A stretch of 37,194 nucleotides of DNA from Clostridia bacterium (GTDB lineage Bacteria; Bacillota; Clostridia; Christensenellales; Borkfalkiaceae): positions 1 to 37,194 of the forward strand of contig JAIDSQ010000068.1 of assembly GCA_029061155.1 (NCBI GenBank), read 5' to 3'. Below, one piece after another: positions 14,064-21,715 of the stretch. Position 1 is the stretch's first letter. Every line of letters starts with the position of its first letter. Both the position numbers and the translations under genes were made by a program. The notes beneath the pieces were generated by a model. That model did no database searches. It had not been told where the DNA came from and saw only the letters and a list, made by a program, of their open reading frames with translations.

Positions 14064-14530
14064 AAACAATTGTTGTAGTTTCGGACACGCACGGTTTTCG
14101 GCGGGGGCTTGAAGAACTCTTGCCAGTGTTTTCCGAAAACGATATGATAATTCACCTCGGCGACACTTCGGGCGACGGTTCGTATTTAAGGGGGTTGTTC
14201 CCCGACAAAACCGTAGTCATAAACGGCAACTGCGACCTTACAGGTCTCGGCGACGACGAAAAGGTTATCTCCGTTGAGGGCGTTAAAATTTTTGCCTGCC
14301 ACGGACACAGGTATTCGGTAAAGTCCACCCTTTCAAGGCTTGCCTTAAAGGCGCATAACGAAGGCTGTCAAATTGCGCTTTACGGTCACACCCATGCTGC
14401 ACGCGAGGACGAAATCGACGGCGTTACCCTTTTAAACCCCGGTTGCGGGACAAGATACGGCGCAAGAAGTTATTTGTATCTGGTTGTAAACGGTGAAAAG
14501 TTTACATATAAAATAGTACCCCTGAATTAA
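14060..14530 (+). CDS. YfcE/MJ0936-type metallophosphoesterase
   Basis: A 156-residue calcineurin-like phosphodiesterase. The metal-binding blocks are visible: DTHGF (about 9-13), HLGDTSGDG (31-39), NGNCD (54-58), CHGHRYSV (about 74-81) and the C-terminal GHTHAA (about 110-115). Small family members hydrolyse phosphodiester model substrates in vitro; the physiological substrate is generally unknown. The ATGA overlap with rdgB means it is translated with it, a common clostridial pairing. No U-tract terminator follows; an unusual inverted repeat lies downstream. Confidence 0.88.
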   Translation: MKTIVVVSDTHGFRRGLEELLPVFSENDMIIHLGDTSGDGSYLRGLFPDKTVVINGNCDLTGLGDDEKVISVEGVKIFACHGHRYSVKSTLSRLALKAHNEGCQIALYGHTHAAREDEIDGVTLLNPGCGTRYGARSYLYLVVNGEKFTYKIVPLN

Positions 14531-14548
14531 CATAAGCCCGTACTCCGT

Positions 14549-14591
14549 TTGGAAAGCAGTCACGCAGTATCACGCGATGTATGCTTTCCAA
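14549..14591. repeat. 10-bp inverted repeat enclosing a duplicated TCACGC element
   Basis: Arms TTGGAAAGCA (14549-14558) and TGCTTTCCAA (14582-14591) enclose 23 bases holding two copies of TCACGC. No T run follows, so it is not a normal intrinsic terminator. It lies between the phosphoesterase and the next membrane protein and could be an RNA structure in the leader or an operator. Confidence 0.55.
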
Positions 14592-14615
14592 CTACATTAA
14601 CACAGGATTAATATT

Positions 14616-15584
14616 ATGAAATTCAAACACTCAATCAACGTATTCATTGACAACTTTTCAGTTACGTACAAACAGCTTTTGTACAGGCTGATAATTACGG
14701 TTATAGCCTTTGTGCTGTATGCCCTTATTATAACGCCGTACATAAAAGCGGTGACCGGTTCGCCCGACTACATTCACCTTGTAGAGGGCGTGAAAGAGTT
14801 TTTGCAGAGTCTTGTGCGCGGTAATCCCGAACAGATAGGTTTAGCCACGGATAAAATTGAAAGCGCGGCGGCCGCTCTCCTTGAAATGATTGCTAAAAAG
14901 CGCGCCAATATCGCCTGGGGCATTGTGGGTATAATTGCCGTTCATGCGGTGGAAAAGTTCTTTTCAGGGCTTGGCAACTATGCGGCGGCAGCCGTTATAA
15001 ACGACAAGATGGCTTTAAGAGCAAATTCTCCCTTCCTTCTCACCCTTGTGCGCAACCTGAAAGAGGCGTCGCTTTACAACCTTATGTACGTACCTCTTTC
15101 GCTCGTCTACGACGGCGCGTGCTATATAGGAATTTACTTTTTTGTTTTCAAGCTGCTTGCACTTTTACCGTTTGTAAACATACTCGCGCAACTCTTCCTT
15201 GCGGTGACCGCTGTCGTGGTTGTCATTGCAGTTAAAATGACGTTTACTTCCGACTGGCTCCCCTCGCTTATCCGCGGGAAAGCGGGACAGAAAAAAGCCT
15301 TTGTCAACACCTTTAACAGAAAGAACAAAAAAACGTTTAACGTACTTTCAAACTTCCTGGTTTTAGTACTTATCGTGTTTGCGGTAAATATGATAAGCGT
15401 AGTGTTCACGTTCGGTTCGGCGGCGCTTTTGACAATTCCTTCAAGCTATATTATCTTTATCTGTTTCGAGTTTGTAAACTACTACGACAGGGAAGAGCTC
15501 AAATACTTCATTGACAAAAACACCATTATCAAACCCGAGAAAGAACACACCGTTACCCGCGAACAATTTTTCAGGGGAGAGTAA
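14616..15584 (+). CDS. membrane protein of unknown function
   Basis: A 322-residue protein not recognised as a known family. Hydrophobic helices lie at about 20-45, 102-120, 165-190, 192-212 and 245-285. A soluble segment (about 48-100) and a charged C-terminal tail (about 290-322) flank them. The basic loop GKAGQKKAFVNTFNRKNKK is probably cytoplasmic. The start is supported by AGGA eight bases upstream. It has its own terminator and no obvious functional partner; the inverted repeat upstream may regulate it. Confidence 0.82.
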   Translation: MKFKHSINVFIDNFSVTYKQLLYRLIITVIAFVLYALIITPYIKAVTGSPDYIHLVEGVKEFLQSLVRGNPEQIGLATDKIESAAAALLEMIAKKRANIAWGIVGIIAVHAVEKFFSGLGNYAAAAVINDKMALRANSPFLLTLVRNLKEASLYNLMYVPLSLVYDGACYIGIYFFVFKLLALLPFVNILAQLFLAVTAVVVVIAVKMTFTSDWLPSLIRGKAGQKKAFVNTFNRKNKKTFNVLSNFLVLVLIVFAVNMISVVFTFGSAALLTIPSSYIIFICFEFVNYYDREELKYFIDKNTIIKPEKEHTVTREQFFRGE

Positions 15585-15599
15585 AATAAATTATATTCA

Positions 15600-15637
15600 G
15601 CCGTGCGCATATATGCAATGCGCGCGGCATATTTTTT
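15600..15637 (+). terminator. intrinsic terminator
   Basis: GCCGTGCGCAT, a seven-base loop and ATGCGCGCGGC (one G-T wobble), followed by ATATTTTTTTG. It closes the unknown membrane protein gene. Confidence 0.9.
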
Positions 15638-15711
15638 TGTGATATAACATTTTTACTGTTGAAAAAATTTAAAAAAATATGAAAATATTTAAAATATTTT
15701 GTTAATCCCTC

Positions 15712-15740
15712 TTTACATTCTCAAAAAAATTTTATATAAT
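15712..15740 (+). promoter_or_regulatory. promoter of phosphoglucomutase
   Basis: TTTACA (15712-15717), a 17-nt spacer and TATAAT (15735-15740). The leader is about 58 nt and ends with GGAG seven bases before the chosen ATG at 15805. Confidence 0.78.
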
Positions 15741-15804
15741 TGTGTTAACTAACTGTGTCCTTATGAAAATTACACGGTCGGTACACTTAATTTGGAGTTT
15801 AATA

Positions 15805-17526
15805 ATGAATTATTCAGATATATATAATAACTGGTTGCAGGACGCAAGGCTTAACGCCGAGGGCAAAAACGAGCTTGAAAGTATAAGCGGAGACAACGAA
15901 AAAATCGAATACCGTTTCGGTGCGGAGCTTGAATTCGGTACCGCGGGTATGCGCGGAATTATAGGTTACGGCACTAACATGATGAACGTTTACACCGTTA
16001 AACGCGCGACTTCTGGACTTGCCGAGTTCATCAAAACGTTAGGCGCCGAGGCTATGGCAAGGGGCGTTGTAATTTCCTACGACACGCGTCTGAAGAGCGA
16101 CGAGTTCGCGCGTGCGGCGGCTGAAGTGCTTGCGGCAAACAACATTAAAGCCTACCTCTTTGACGACGTTCACCCTGTGCCCATGCTGTCGTTTGCGGTA
16201 AGAAATCTGCACACTATCGCGGGTATTATGGTCACCGCCTCGCACAACCCCAAGGACTACAACGGCTACAAGGTTTACGGCGAGGACGGCGCACAGATGA
16301 GCCCCGAGGACACCGACGTTGTCGTTAACTTTATCAAGAAGATTGACGACTATCTCGGCGCACCCGCTCCCACTGCCGAGCAGGTCAAAAAGTACATAAA
16401 GAAAGTACCTTCAAAGGTTGATAAAAAGTATTACAAGGAGCTTACAAAGCTTACCCTTTCCAAGCGCGCGGTTAAAGCGTGCGGCAAGGATTTAAAGCTT
16501 GTCTATACGCCTGTACACGGTTCGGGTTACATCCCCGTCACCACCATTCTCAAAAAGATTGGTATTAAGGCTGATGTCGTAAGAGAACAGACCGTCAAGG
16601 ACACGAGTTTTTCCACCGTTGAAGTGCCCAACCCCGAGTTCAAGGAAACGCTTTCAATGGGTATTAACCTTGCAAAGAGAATAGGCGCGACGGTTGTATT
16701 CGGCACTGACCCCGACAGCGACAGGCTCGGCGTTGCCGTGAAGAACGGCGAAGGCGAGTTCGAGGCGCTTTCCGGCAACCAGGTAGGCATACTTCTTCTT
16801 GACTATATCCTTACAAGGCTCAAGGAGGAAGGCGCACTTCCTTCAAACGCGGCTGTCGTTAAGTCCTTCGTTACTACGGGTATGGCTAAAGCTATATGCC
16901 GCCAATTCGGTGTGGAGCTTTTTGAAGTGCCCGTAGGCTTTAAGTTTATAGGCGAAAAAATCAAGCTGTGGGAGAAAGACCACAACTATACGTATGTGTT
17001 CGGCTTTGAAGAGAGCTGCGGCTACCTCAGAGGAACGCACGCGCGCGATAAGGACGCCGTAGTTGCATCTATGCTGTGTGCGGAAATGGTTTGCTACTAC
17101 ACTTACCACAACAAGACGGTTTACCAACGTCTTATGGAAATTTACGATACTTACGGCTATGTACTTGACTGCAACATTTCGATACCCTTCAAGGGGCTGA
17201 ACGCAATGAAGGATATGAACGCCGTTGTTGACGGACTTAAGACGACACCCGTTACTAAGTTTGACATTTACGACGTTACCACTATCCGCGACTATTCCGC
17301 AGACAAGAAGACGGACGTTGCTACCGGCGCGGTATCTCCTATAGGTTCTCCCCTTACCAACTGCGTATATTACGAGTTGGAGAACGGCAGTTTCATCTGC
17401 GTACGTCCTTCGGGCACAGAACCCAAGCTTAAGATTTACTTCTCCGTAAAGGCGCACCACAAAGCAGATGCAGAGATTGCGCTTGAGAAGATGAAGGCAG
17501 CCGTACAGCAGCTTATCAAAGCATAA
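15805..17526 (+). CDS. pgcA: phosphoglucomutase/phosphomannomutase (alpha-D-phosphohexomutase)
   Basis: A 573-residue enzyme interconverting glucose 1-phosphate and glucose 6-phosphate. All four family sites are visible: the catalytic phosphoserine loop in GIMVTASHNPKDYNGYKVYG, the metal loop FGTDPDSDRLGVAV, the sugar loop FGFEESCGYLRG, and the phosphate loop RPSGTEPKLKIYF near the C-terminus. The length fits the PgcA type. The start at 15805 (MNYSDIYNNW) has GGAG seven bases upstream, and the track start at 15742 is not supported. With malQ elsewhere on the contig it fits glycogen or maltodextrin use and cell-envelope sugar supply. The symbol is given by family resemblance, and a mannose-phosphate role is possible. 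Confidence 0.92.
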   Translation: MNYSDIYNNWLQDARLNAEGKNELESISGDNEKIEYRFGAELEFGTAGMRGIIGYGTNMMNVYTVKRATSGLAEFIKTLGAEAMARGVVISYDTRLKSDEFARAAAEVLAANNIKAYLFDDVHPVPMLSFAVRNLHTIAGIMVTASHNPKDYNGYKVYGEDGAQMSPEDTDVVVNFIKKIDDYLGAPAPTAEQVKKYIKKVPSKVDKKYYKELTKLTLSKRAVKACGKDLKLVYTPVHGSGYIPVTTILKKIGIKADVVREQTVKDTSFSTVEVPNPEFKETLSMGINLAKRIGATVVFGTDPDSDRLGVAVKNGEGEFEALSGNQVGILLLDYILTRLKEEGALPSNAAVVKSFVTTGMAKAICRQFGVELFEVPVGFKFIGEKIKLWEKDHNYTYVFGFEESCGYLRGTHARDKDAVVASMLCAEMVCYYTYHNKTVYQRLMEIYDTYGYVLDCNISIPFKGLNAMKDMNAVVDGLKTTPVTKFDIYDVTTIRDYSADKKTDVATGAVSPIGSPLTNCVYYELENGSFICVRPSGTEPKLKIYFSVKAHHKADAEIALEKMKAAVQQLIKA

Positions 17527-17538
17527 AATAAAAAATTT

Positions 17539-17571
17539 AAGCGGAGCGCTTTTTAAAAAAGCGCTCCGCTT
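17539..17571. terminator. bidirectional intrinsic terminator
   Basis: AAGCGGAGCGCTTTTT and AAAAAAGCGCTCCGCTT form a long near-perfect palindrome. It is shared by the convergent phosphoglucomutase gene and the small 61-residue gene. Confidence 0.9.
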
Positions 17572-17589
17572 GGTTTTTATATGCAATTT

Positions 17590-17775
17590 TCAGATAACCT
17601 TGCTCATTTTAAGCCTTTCAAGTGTGTTTAAACCTTTAAGCGAGTTTAAGTCGCTGAAAAGTTTTTCACTTTCGTTTAAAGGTAGCGTTTCACCGTTGTG
17701 AATTAAAAAGGTTTCACCCTCGTGTCTGTTTCTTATAAGTCTTTTCTGCCTTTCGATATATGCCGTAAAATTCAT
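17590..17775 (-). CDS. small protein of 61 residues, unknown function
   Basis: A short, charged, soluble protein, not recognised. It begins MNFTAYIERQKRLIRNRHEG and ends with a leucine-rich KGLNTLERLKMSK stretch that may be helical. The case for a real gene is a strong ribosome site (GGAGG nine bases before the ATG), its own terminator on the 3' side, and a TATAAT at 17844-17839 upstream, although the -35 is poor. It is divergent from the WYL regulator, so it may be that regulator's target. Confidence 0.7.
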   Translation of the reverse strand: MNFTAYIERQKRLIRNRHEGETFLIHNGETLPLNESEKLFSDLNSLKGLNTLERLKMSKVI

Positions 17776-17842
17776 TTTTACGCCCCTCCTCTTTGTTTAT
17801 TTTGCAATCGGCTGAACCGCTGCCCACGTTATGTTTACATTA

Positions 17843-17884
17843 TATCATACTATACTTGACAACATATGTCATATATGATAAAAT
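17843..17884. promoter_or_regulatory. divergent promoter region with dyad between small gene and WYL regulator
   Basis: On the plus strand TTGACA (17856-17861), 17 nt and TAAAAT (17879-17884) form a promoter for the WYL gene. An inverted repeat TATCATA (17843-17849) and TATGATA (17874-17880) brackets the -35, with an inner TGACA/TGTCA pair. It also overlaps a minus-strand TATAAT. It is a candidate operator for autoregulation. Confidence 0.55.
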
Positions 17885-17968
17885 TTTTTTAAGAATTTTA
17901 AAAAAAATTTTTTACGTTTTATTTTATTAGCTTGAAACAGGGTTTATGCATATAAAAAGGTTACAATT

Positions 17969-18886
17969 ATGAAATCGCAATTAATGATAGAAATTTTAAT
18001 AATGCTGCTTTCGGGCAAAAAGGTAAGCGCGTCACAGATTGCGGACAAGTACGAAGTCTGCGTGCGCAGCGTTTACCGCTACATTAACGAACTTTCATTA
18101 TGCGGAATACCGCTTGAAGTGACGCGCGGGCGTTACGGCGGAATAAGAATTGCCGACACCTACCGCCTGCCTGCGGGATTTTTTACACGCGAAGAATATT
18201 CGGCAATGCTCAACGCCATCAATGCGATGCTGTCGCAGGTGGGCGACAAAAATTTAAGCTCGGCACAGGAAAAGTTATCCATACAGCAAAAGACAGACAA
18301 GCGCGAACTTGCCGTGTGCGGCAACATTATCATAGACGGCGGAACCTGGGGCGGAAGTCAGAAGTTTTACGAAAAAATGCGCATATGCGAACAGGCCGTC
18401 AATCAAAGCAAGTGTCTGATAATCGACTACATCTCGCGCGACGGCGAACACAGCAAAAGGGTTATCGACCCGCACGTTCTGATATTTAAACAGAATATCT
18501 GGTATGTGTACGCCTTCTGCCACACAAAGCAGACGTTCAGGACATTTAAAATAGGCAGAATCAAGAGCGCGTCATTCACGGGCGCAAGCTTTGAAAAGCA
18601 CGAGTTTACAAAGGACGATATCAACCTGAATTTCTCGGGCTACTCGGACAAGATGATTGAGGTGACGTTCGGGATAGAAAAAAGCTCGCTTGCCGACGTT
18701 GAGGACTGGCTGGGCATAGACAATATCGAACCGCGCGGGGACGGATTTATTGCAAATTTACTGTTGCCCGATGACGGCGGACTGGTAGACAAAATATTAG
18801 GTTTCGGCGGAAAGGTTAAGGTGCTTGAACCGCAATCGCTCAAAGAACGCGTAAAACTTGCGGCAAAGAACATTTGCGACAATTAA
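17969..18886 (+). CDS. YafY-type HTH-WYL transcriptional regulator
   Basis: A 305-residue regulator. Residues about 1-60 are a winged helix of the HTH_11 type (SASQIADKYEVCVRSVYRYINEL), with the wing GRYGGIRIADTYRLP. Residues about 140-215 contain the WYL domain (LIIDYISRDGEHSKRVIDPH, then IWYVYAFCHTKQTFRTFKIG). The C-terminal WCX-like region follows. Family members sense ligands, including nucleic acid fragments in some DNA-damage or defence regulators, through WYL. No defence genes are nearby. It is monocistronic, divergent from the 61-residue protein gene, and ends at a strong terminator. Confidence 0.9.
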   Translation: MKSQLMIEILIMLLSGKKVSASQIADKYEVCVRSVYRYINELSLCGIPLEVTRGRYGGIRIADTYRLPAGFFTREEYSAMLNAINAMLSQVGDKNLSSAQEKLSIQQKTDKRELAVCGNIIIDGGTWGGSQKFYEKMRICEQAVNQSKCLIIDYISRDGEHSKRVIDPHVLIFKQNIWYVYAFCHTKQTFRTFKIGRIKSASFTGASFEKHEFTKDDINLNFSGYSDKMIEVTFGIEKSSLADVEDWLGIDNIEPRGDGFIANLLLPDDGGLVDKILGFGGKVKVLEPQSLKERVKLAAKNICDN

Positions 18887-18926
18887 AAATGCGCCGCGCA
18901 ACTTATAAGTTGCGCGGCGCATTTTT
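18886..18926. terminator. bidirectional intrinsic terminator
   Basis: A 20-bp-arm palindrome, AAAATGCGCCGCGCAACTTA with its complement, begins at the stop codon of the WYL gene and ends just before the stop of the convergent epimerase gene. T runs are present on both strands. Confidence 0.92.
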
Positions 18927-18929
18927 TAT

Positions 18930-19748
18930 TCACTTATTTATTTCAAGAGTGTATGTAAACTTACTTCCCTCTTCATCAGCAAAGTTTATAAAAGGTTTTT
19001 CCGACAGCTCGGAAGGGCTGTCTTCACTGTCGTTAATGCCCCACCATGGCTCGACGCAGATATACTCACCGCCTTCTTCATTGCTCCAGAATGCGAATAC
19101 CGGACAGTCGGATTTATATGTATACGAATATCCGTCGGTGGTGTGCGCGGTTATTGCCCCGCCCGAAAGCCCGCCGAGCTGTAAGGTTTTACATTCTCTG
19201 AAAAACTCTTTATTGGCAACAAACCGCTTTAAAGTTTCCATCTTTACGGGTTCACCGCCCCCTACAGGGTAGCACAGGGGTGACTCTTCGTTTTCAAACT
19301 CAATAACCGCCTCGCCGCCCGGCGCCTTCATACCGGGGTGTCCGCCGACATAGAACGGAATTTTACCTTCCTTGGACTGAACTGTATATGTAATTTCAAT
19401 CTTGTTCTTTTTAAGCTTGTATGTAATTTTAAGCACGAAGTCGAAGGGGTAAGTCTTGCGTGTAACGGGGTTGGACGTAAGTTCGAGAGTAAGATTATCA
19501 ACTCCGATATCGGCAAGTGCAAACTCTGCGTACCTCGCAACGCCGTGCGACTTAGGCTCGTAAGTCTTGCCGTCCACGGTGTATTCGCCCGCGTGTCCGA
19601 CTATCGGGAAAATAACTACGTCCTGACTTTGCCAGAATTCGTCACCCTGCCACAGTCTCTCTTCGCCGAGATAGTTTATCGATGTCATACTCCCTCCGTC
19701 CGAATTGACTGAAAGAGTTATAAATTTGTTTTTGATTATATAAATCAT
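18930..19748 (-). CDS. aldose 1-epimerase (GalM/LacX-like) family protein
   Basis: A 272-residue galactose-mutarotase-like beta-sandwich protein. Family features are the opening FITLSVNSDGGSMTSINYLG, the catalytic-type histidine segments FPIVGHAGEY and KSHGVARYAEF, GGHPGMKAP, and the C-terminal CVEPWWGINDS. LacX-like members probably act on hexose or hexose-phosphate anomers; the substrate is not known here. AGGAG lies five bases before the ATG. It follows the HIT gene by 58 bases, so it may be the distal gene of the mgtC-prmA operon or have its own promoter. Confidence 0.88.
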   Translation of the reverse strand: MIYIIKNKFITLSVNSDGGSMTSINYLGEERLWQGDEFWQSQDVVIFPIVGHAGEYTVDGKTYEPKSHGVARYAEFALADIGVDNLTLELTSNPVTRKTYPFDFVLKITYKLKKNKIEITYTVQSKEGKIPFYVGGHPGMKAPGGEAVIEFENEESPLCYPVGGGEPVKMETLKRFVANKEFFRECKTLQLGGLSGGAITAHTTDGYSYTYKSDCPVFAFWSNEEGGEYICVEPWWGINDSEDSPSELSEKPFINFADEEGSKFTYTLEINK

Positions 19749-19806
19749 ATATTCTCCTGAAATTAAAATTAAATCTAATCACAACGCCGCATTTCGCGAT
19801 GAATAC

Positions 19807-20145
19807 TTACCAAGGAAGGGGTTCGCCGCCTAAAATGTGTATATGCAAATGGAATACAGTCTGTCCCGCGTCGTCGCCCTGATTGATTATAAGGCGGTAA
19901 CCGTTTATAAGTCCGTTGTCCTTTGCTATCTGCGGAATTTTGCACAGCATATACTTTACAAGCTCTGCACGGCTTTCGTCCATTTCGGATAAAAGCTTGA
20001 AATGGTCTTTACCTATTGCAAGCAAATGAACCTTTGCTTTGGGTTCAATGTCCTTAAAGACGAGCATTTTATCATCCTCGTACACCTTTGCCGAGGGAAT
20101 TTGCCCGTCGATTATTTTACAGAATATGCAGTTACTATCCTTCAT
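19807..20145 (-). CDS. HIT-family nucleotide-binding protein
   Basis: A 112-residue histidine-triad protein of the HINT class, which hydrolyses purine nucleoside phosphoramidates. It shows CIFCKIIDGQIPSAKVYEDD at the N-terminus and the signature VFHLHIHILGG close to the C-terminus. The two cysteines near the start suggest the zinc-type N-terminal motif, although only CxxC is visible. It overlaps prsW by eleven bases and is the next member of the operon. HIT genes commonly follow mtaB in clostridia. Confidence 0.93.
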   Translation of the reverse strand: MKDSNCIFCKIIDGQIPSAKVYEDDKMLVFKDIEPKAKVHLLAIGKDHFKLLSEMDESRAELVKYMLCKIPQIAKDNGLINGYRLIINQGDDAGQTVFHLHIHILGGEPLPW

Positions 20146-21715
20146 TTTTTAATCTACCTCTCAATTTTATTCTGAACGCTACCAAAACCACACAGCAAGC
20201 CGCCGATATTGCAACGCCTGCCGCGCACAGTCCTATAAGATAGCCGTAACCTTCAAAATCTTCGGCGTCCACTATCGCGGTAACGCTGCCGTCACGGTTG
20301 TATCTGTAATCTCTAAGCTCTAACGCATTGACTTCAAACAGCCACTCGGTTTCATCGCCGAACGTGTACTCCTTAGCCAGATAACGGCTGTACCGTCCGT
20401 TAAATTCCAAACCTACGGAAATACTGTCAAGCTCGCCCGTGCCGTCGCCCCTCAGATAATAACCGTAAAAGTACTCGCCGTCGACACCTTCTATACCGTC
20501 GCACTGCACGGCATAGGTAATTTCGTTTTCAATATACTTTACTTCAACGTTCACGCCGTCCGGGTCGTACTTCCTTGAAAGGTCGGCGTCAAGTTCATAC
20601 CCGCCCTGAATATAGGCGACAAATTCATCCTTATCTGCAAACTCGCGGTTAGTGTATTCTATTCCTATAGGCAAGGCGCAAAGCAAAAGCATTATAACCG
20701 AAAGAAGTCCGACCGTAAAAGCAAACGTGAACGACGCGGCGTTGGTGTACAGCGTGCGCGCGTTAATGAGCTTTGCCTCGCGGATTATGGCTGCGTTTAC
20801 GCGCGTCAAATCAATTTCGGAGGCAAGTGTAGTCACGCGTGATATGTGCACGATTGCAATATTGATTGCCGAGGCAACAAGAACGCAGGCTGCTATATCC
20901 ACAACTTTAACCCAGCCTGTCAAAGGCAGATTCCAGCAAAAATGCATTAATATGCTTGTCATAAGCACGAACAGACTGAACGAGCGGTAAGGTTTTTTTA
21001 TGCTGAAAGCCCATCCTATAGCGCCCGTCCACAGAAGGTGCGTACACATCGAGGAAAGCCCTCTTTCCACAAACAATATAATTATATTCCCGACACCCGT
21101 ACTGTAAAACTGAACGAGTTTATCCGAATAATAAAAGATATACCCCATATCCTCTATTACCGAAAAGCCCGCGCCGACAGAGGCGGCAATCAAAAAGCTT
21201 GCATACGAATTTTTCTGTTTGCACACAAGTATTGCTATTAGTGCGGGGGCCGCCTTGCACGTTTCCTCGACAAGCCCCGTAATAAGCGCGCCCACCCAGT
21301 CGTTATTTACTTTGATTACAGAAAACGCAAGCTGGCTTAAAACGCCAGATATCGTTCCGCCTATTACAAGTATTGCAAGGAGTACAAAAAGCGCAATGTC
21401 GCGCTTGGGGTACAGCTCGAAAAAAAGTATGATAAACGGAATTGTAAACGTTATACCGCCGAGGAAGGTTATCGACGGCAAATACAGCATATTGTCGGTA
21501 AGTCGGAGTATGACTATGTTTACCGTAAATAAAATGAACAGTGCAAGAAAGGCGCGCACGTACAGAAATGGATACGCGCCAGTAACTCCGCTGTTGTCCT
21601 CGTTAAGACCGCGCGAAAAAATTTCCCTGTACTCCGCTCTGGAGTGGGCACGGAAAGTTTCCTTGAAAAAGTATACAATTTTCGCACGCGCTACAACGCC
21701 CTTATTCTTATCCAT
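20135..21715 (-). CDS. PrsW-family intramembrane protease with extra C-terminal ectodomain
   Basis: A 526-residue membrane protein. The PrsW signatures are present: GLVEETCKAAPAL (about 148-160), GFSVIEDMGYIFYY, HLLWTGAIGWAF with a preceding ERG, and LMHFCWNLPL. Residues about 45-280 contain eight or so helices carrying these motifs. A further helix (about 325-350) and an extracytoplasmic region (about 355-490) follow, then a last helix and a basic tail. The latter part has no counterpart in minimal PrsW. PrsW of Bacillus cleaves the anti-sigma factor RsiW; no anti-sigma/ECF pair is nearby. The gene overlaps mtaB by eight bases and hit by eleven, so it is embedded in a translation-related operon. 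Confidence 0.87.
   Translation of the reverse strand: MDKNKGVVARAKIVYFFKETFRAHSRAEYREIFSRGLNEDNSGVTGAYPFLYVRAFLALFILFTVNIVILRLTDNMLYLPSITFLGGITFTIPFIILFFELYPKRDIALFVLLAILVIGGTISGVLSQLAFSVIKVNNDWVGALITGLVEETCKAAPALIAILVCKQKNSYASFLIAASVGAGFSVIEDMGYIFYYSDKLVQFYSTGVGNIIILFVERGLSSMCTHLLWTGAIGWAFSIKKPYRSFSLFVLMTSILMHFCWNLPLTGWVKVVDIAACVLVASAINIAIVHISRVTTLASEIDLTRVNAAIIREAKLINARTLYTNAASFTFAFTVGLLSVIMLLLCALPIGIEYTNREFADKDEFVAYIQGGYELDADLSRKYDPDGVNVEVKYIENEITYAVQCDGIEGVDGEYFYGYYLRGDGTGELDSISVGLEFNGRYSRYLAKEYTFGDETEWLFEVNALELRDYRYNRDGSVTAIVDAEDFEGYGYLIGLCAAGVAISAACCVVLVAFRIKLRGRLKNEG

Noticed and set aside
16843-17586. 247-residue minus-strand ORF
   Set aside because: It lies antisense to phosphoglucomutase and crosses the terminator; there is no start signal.
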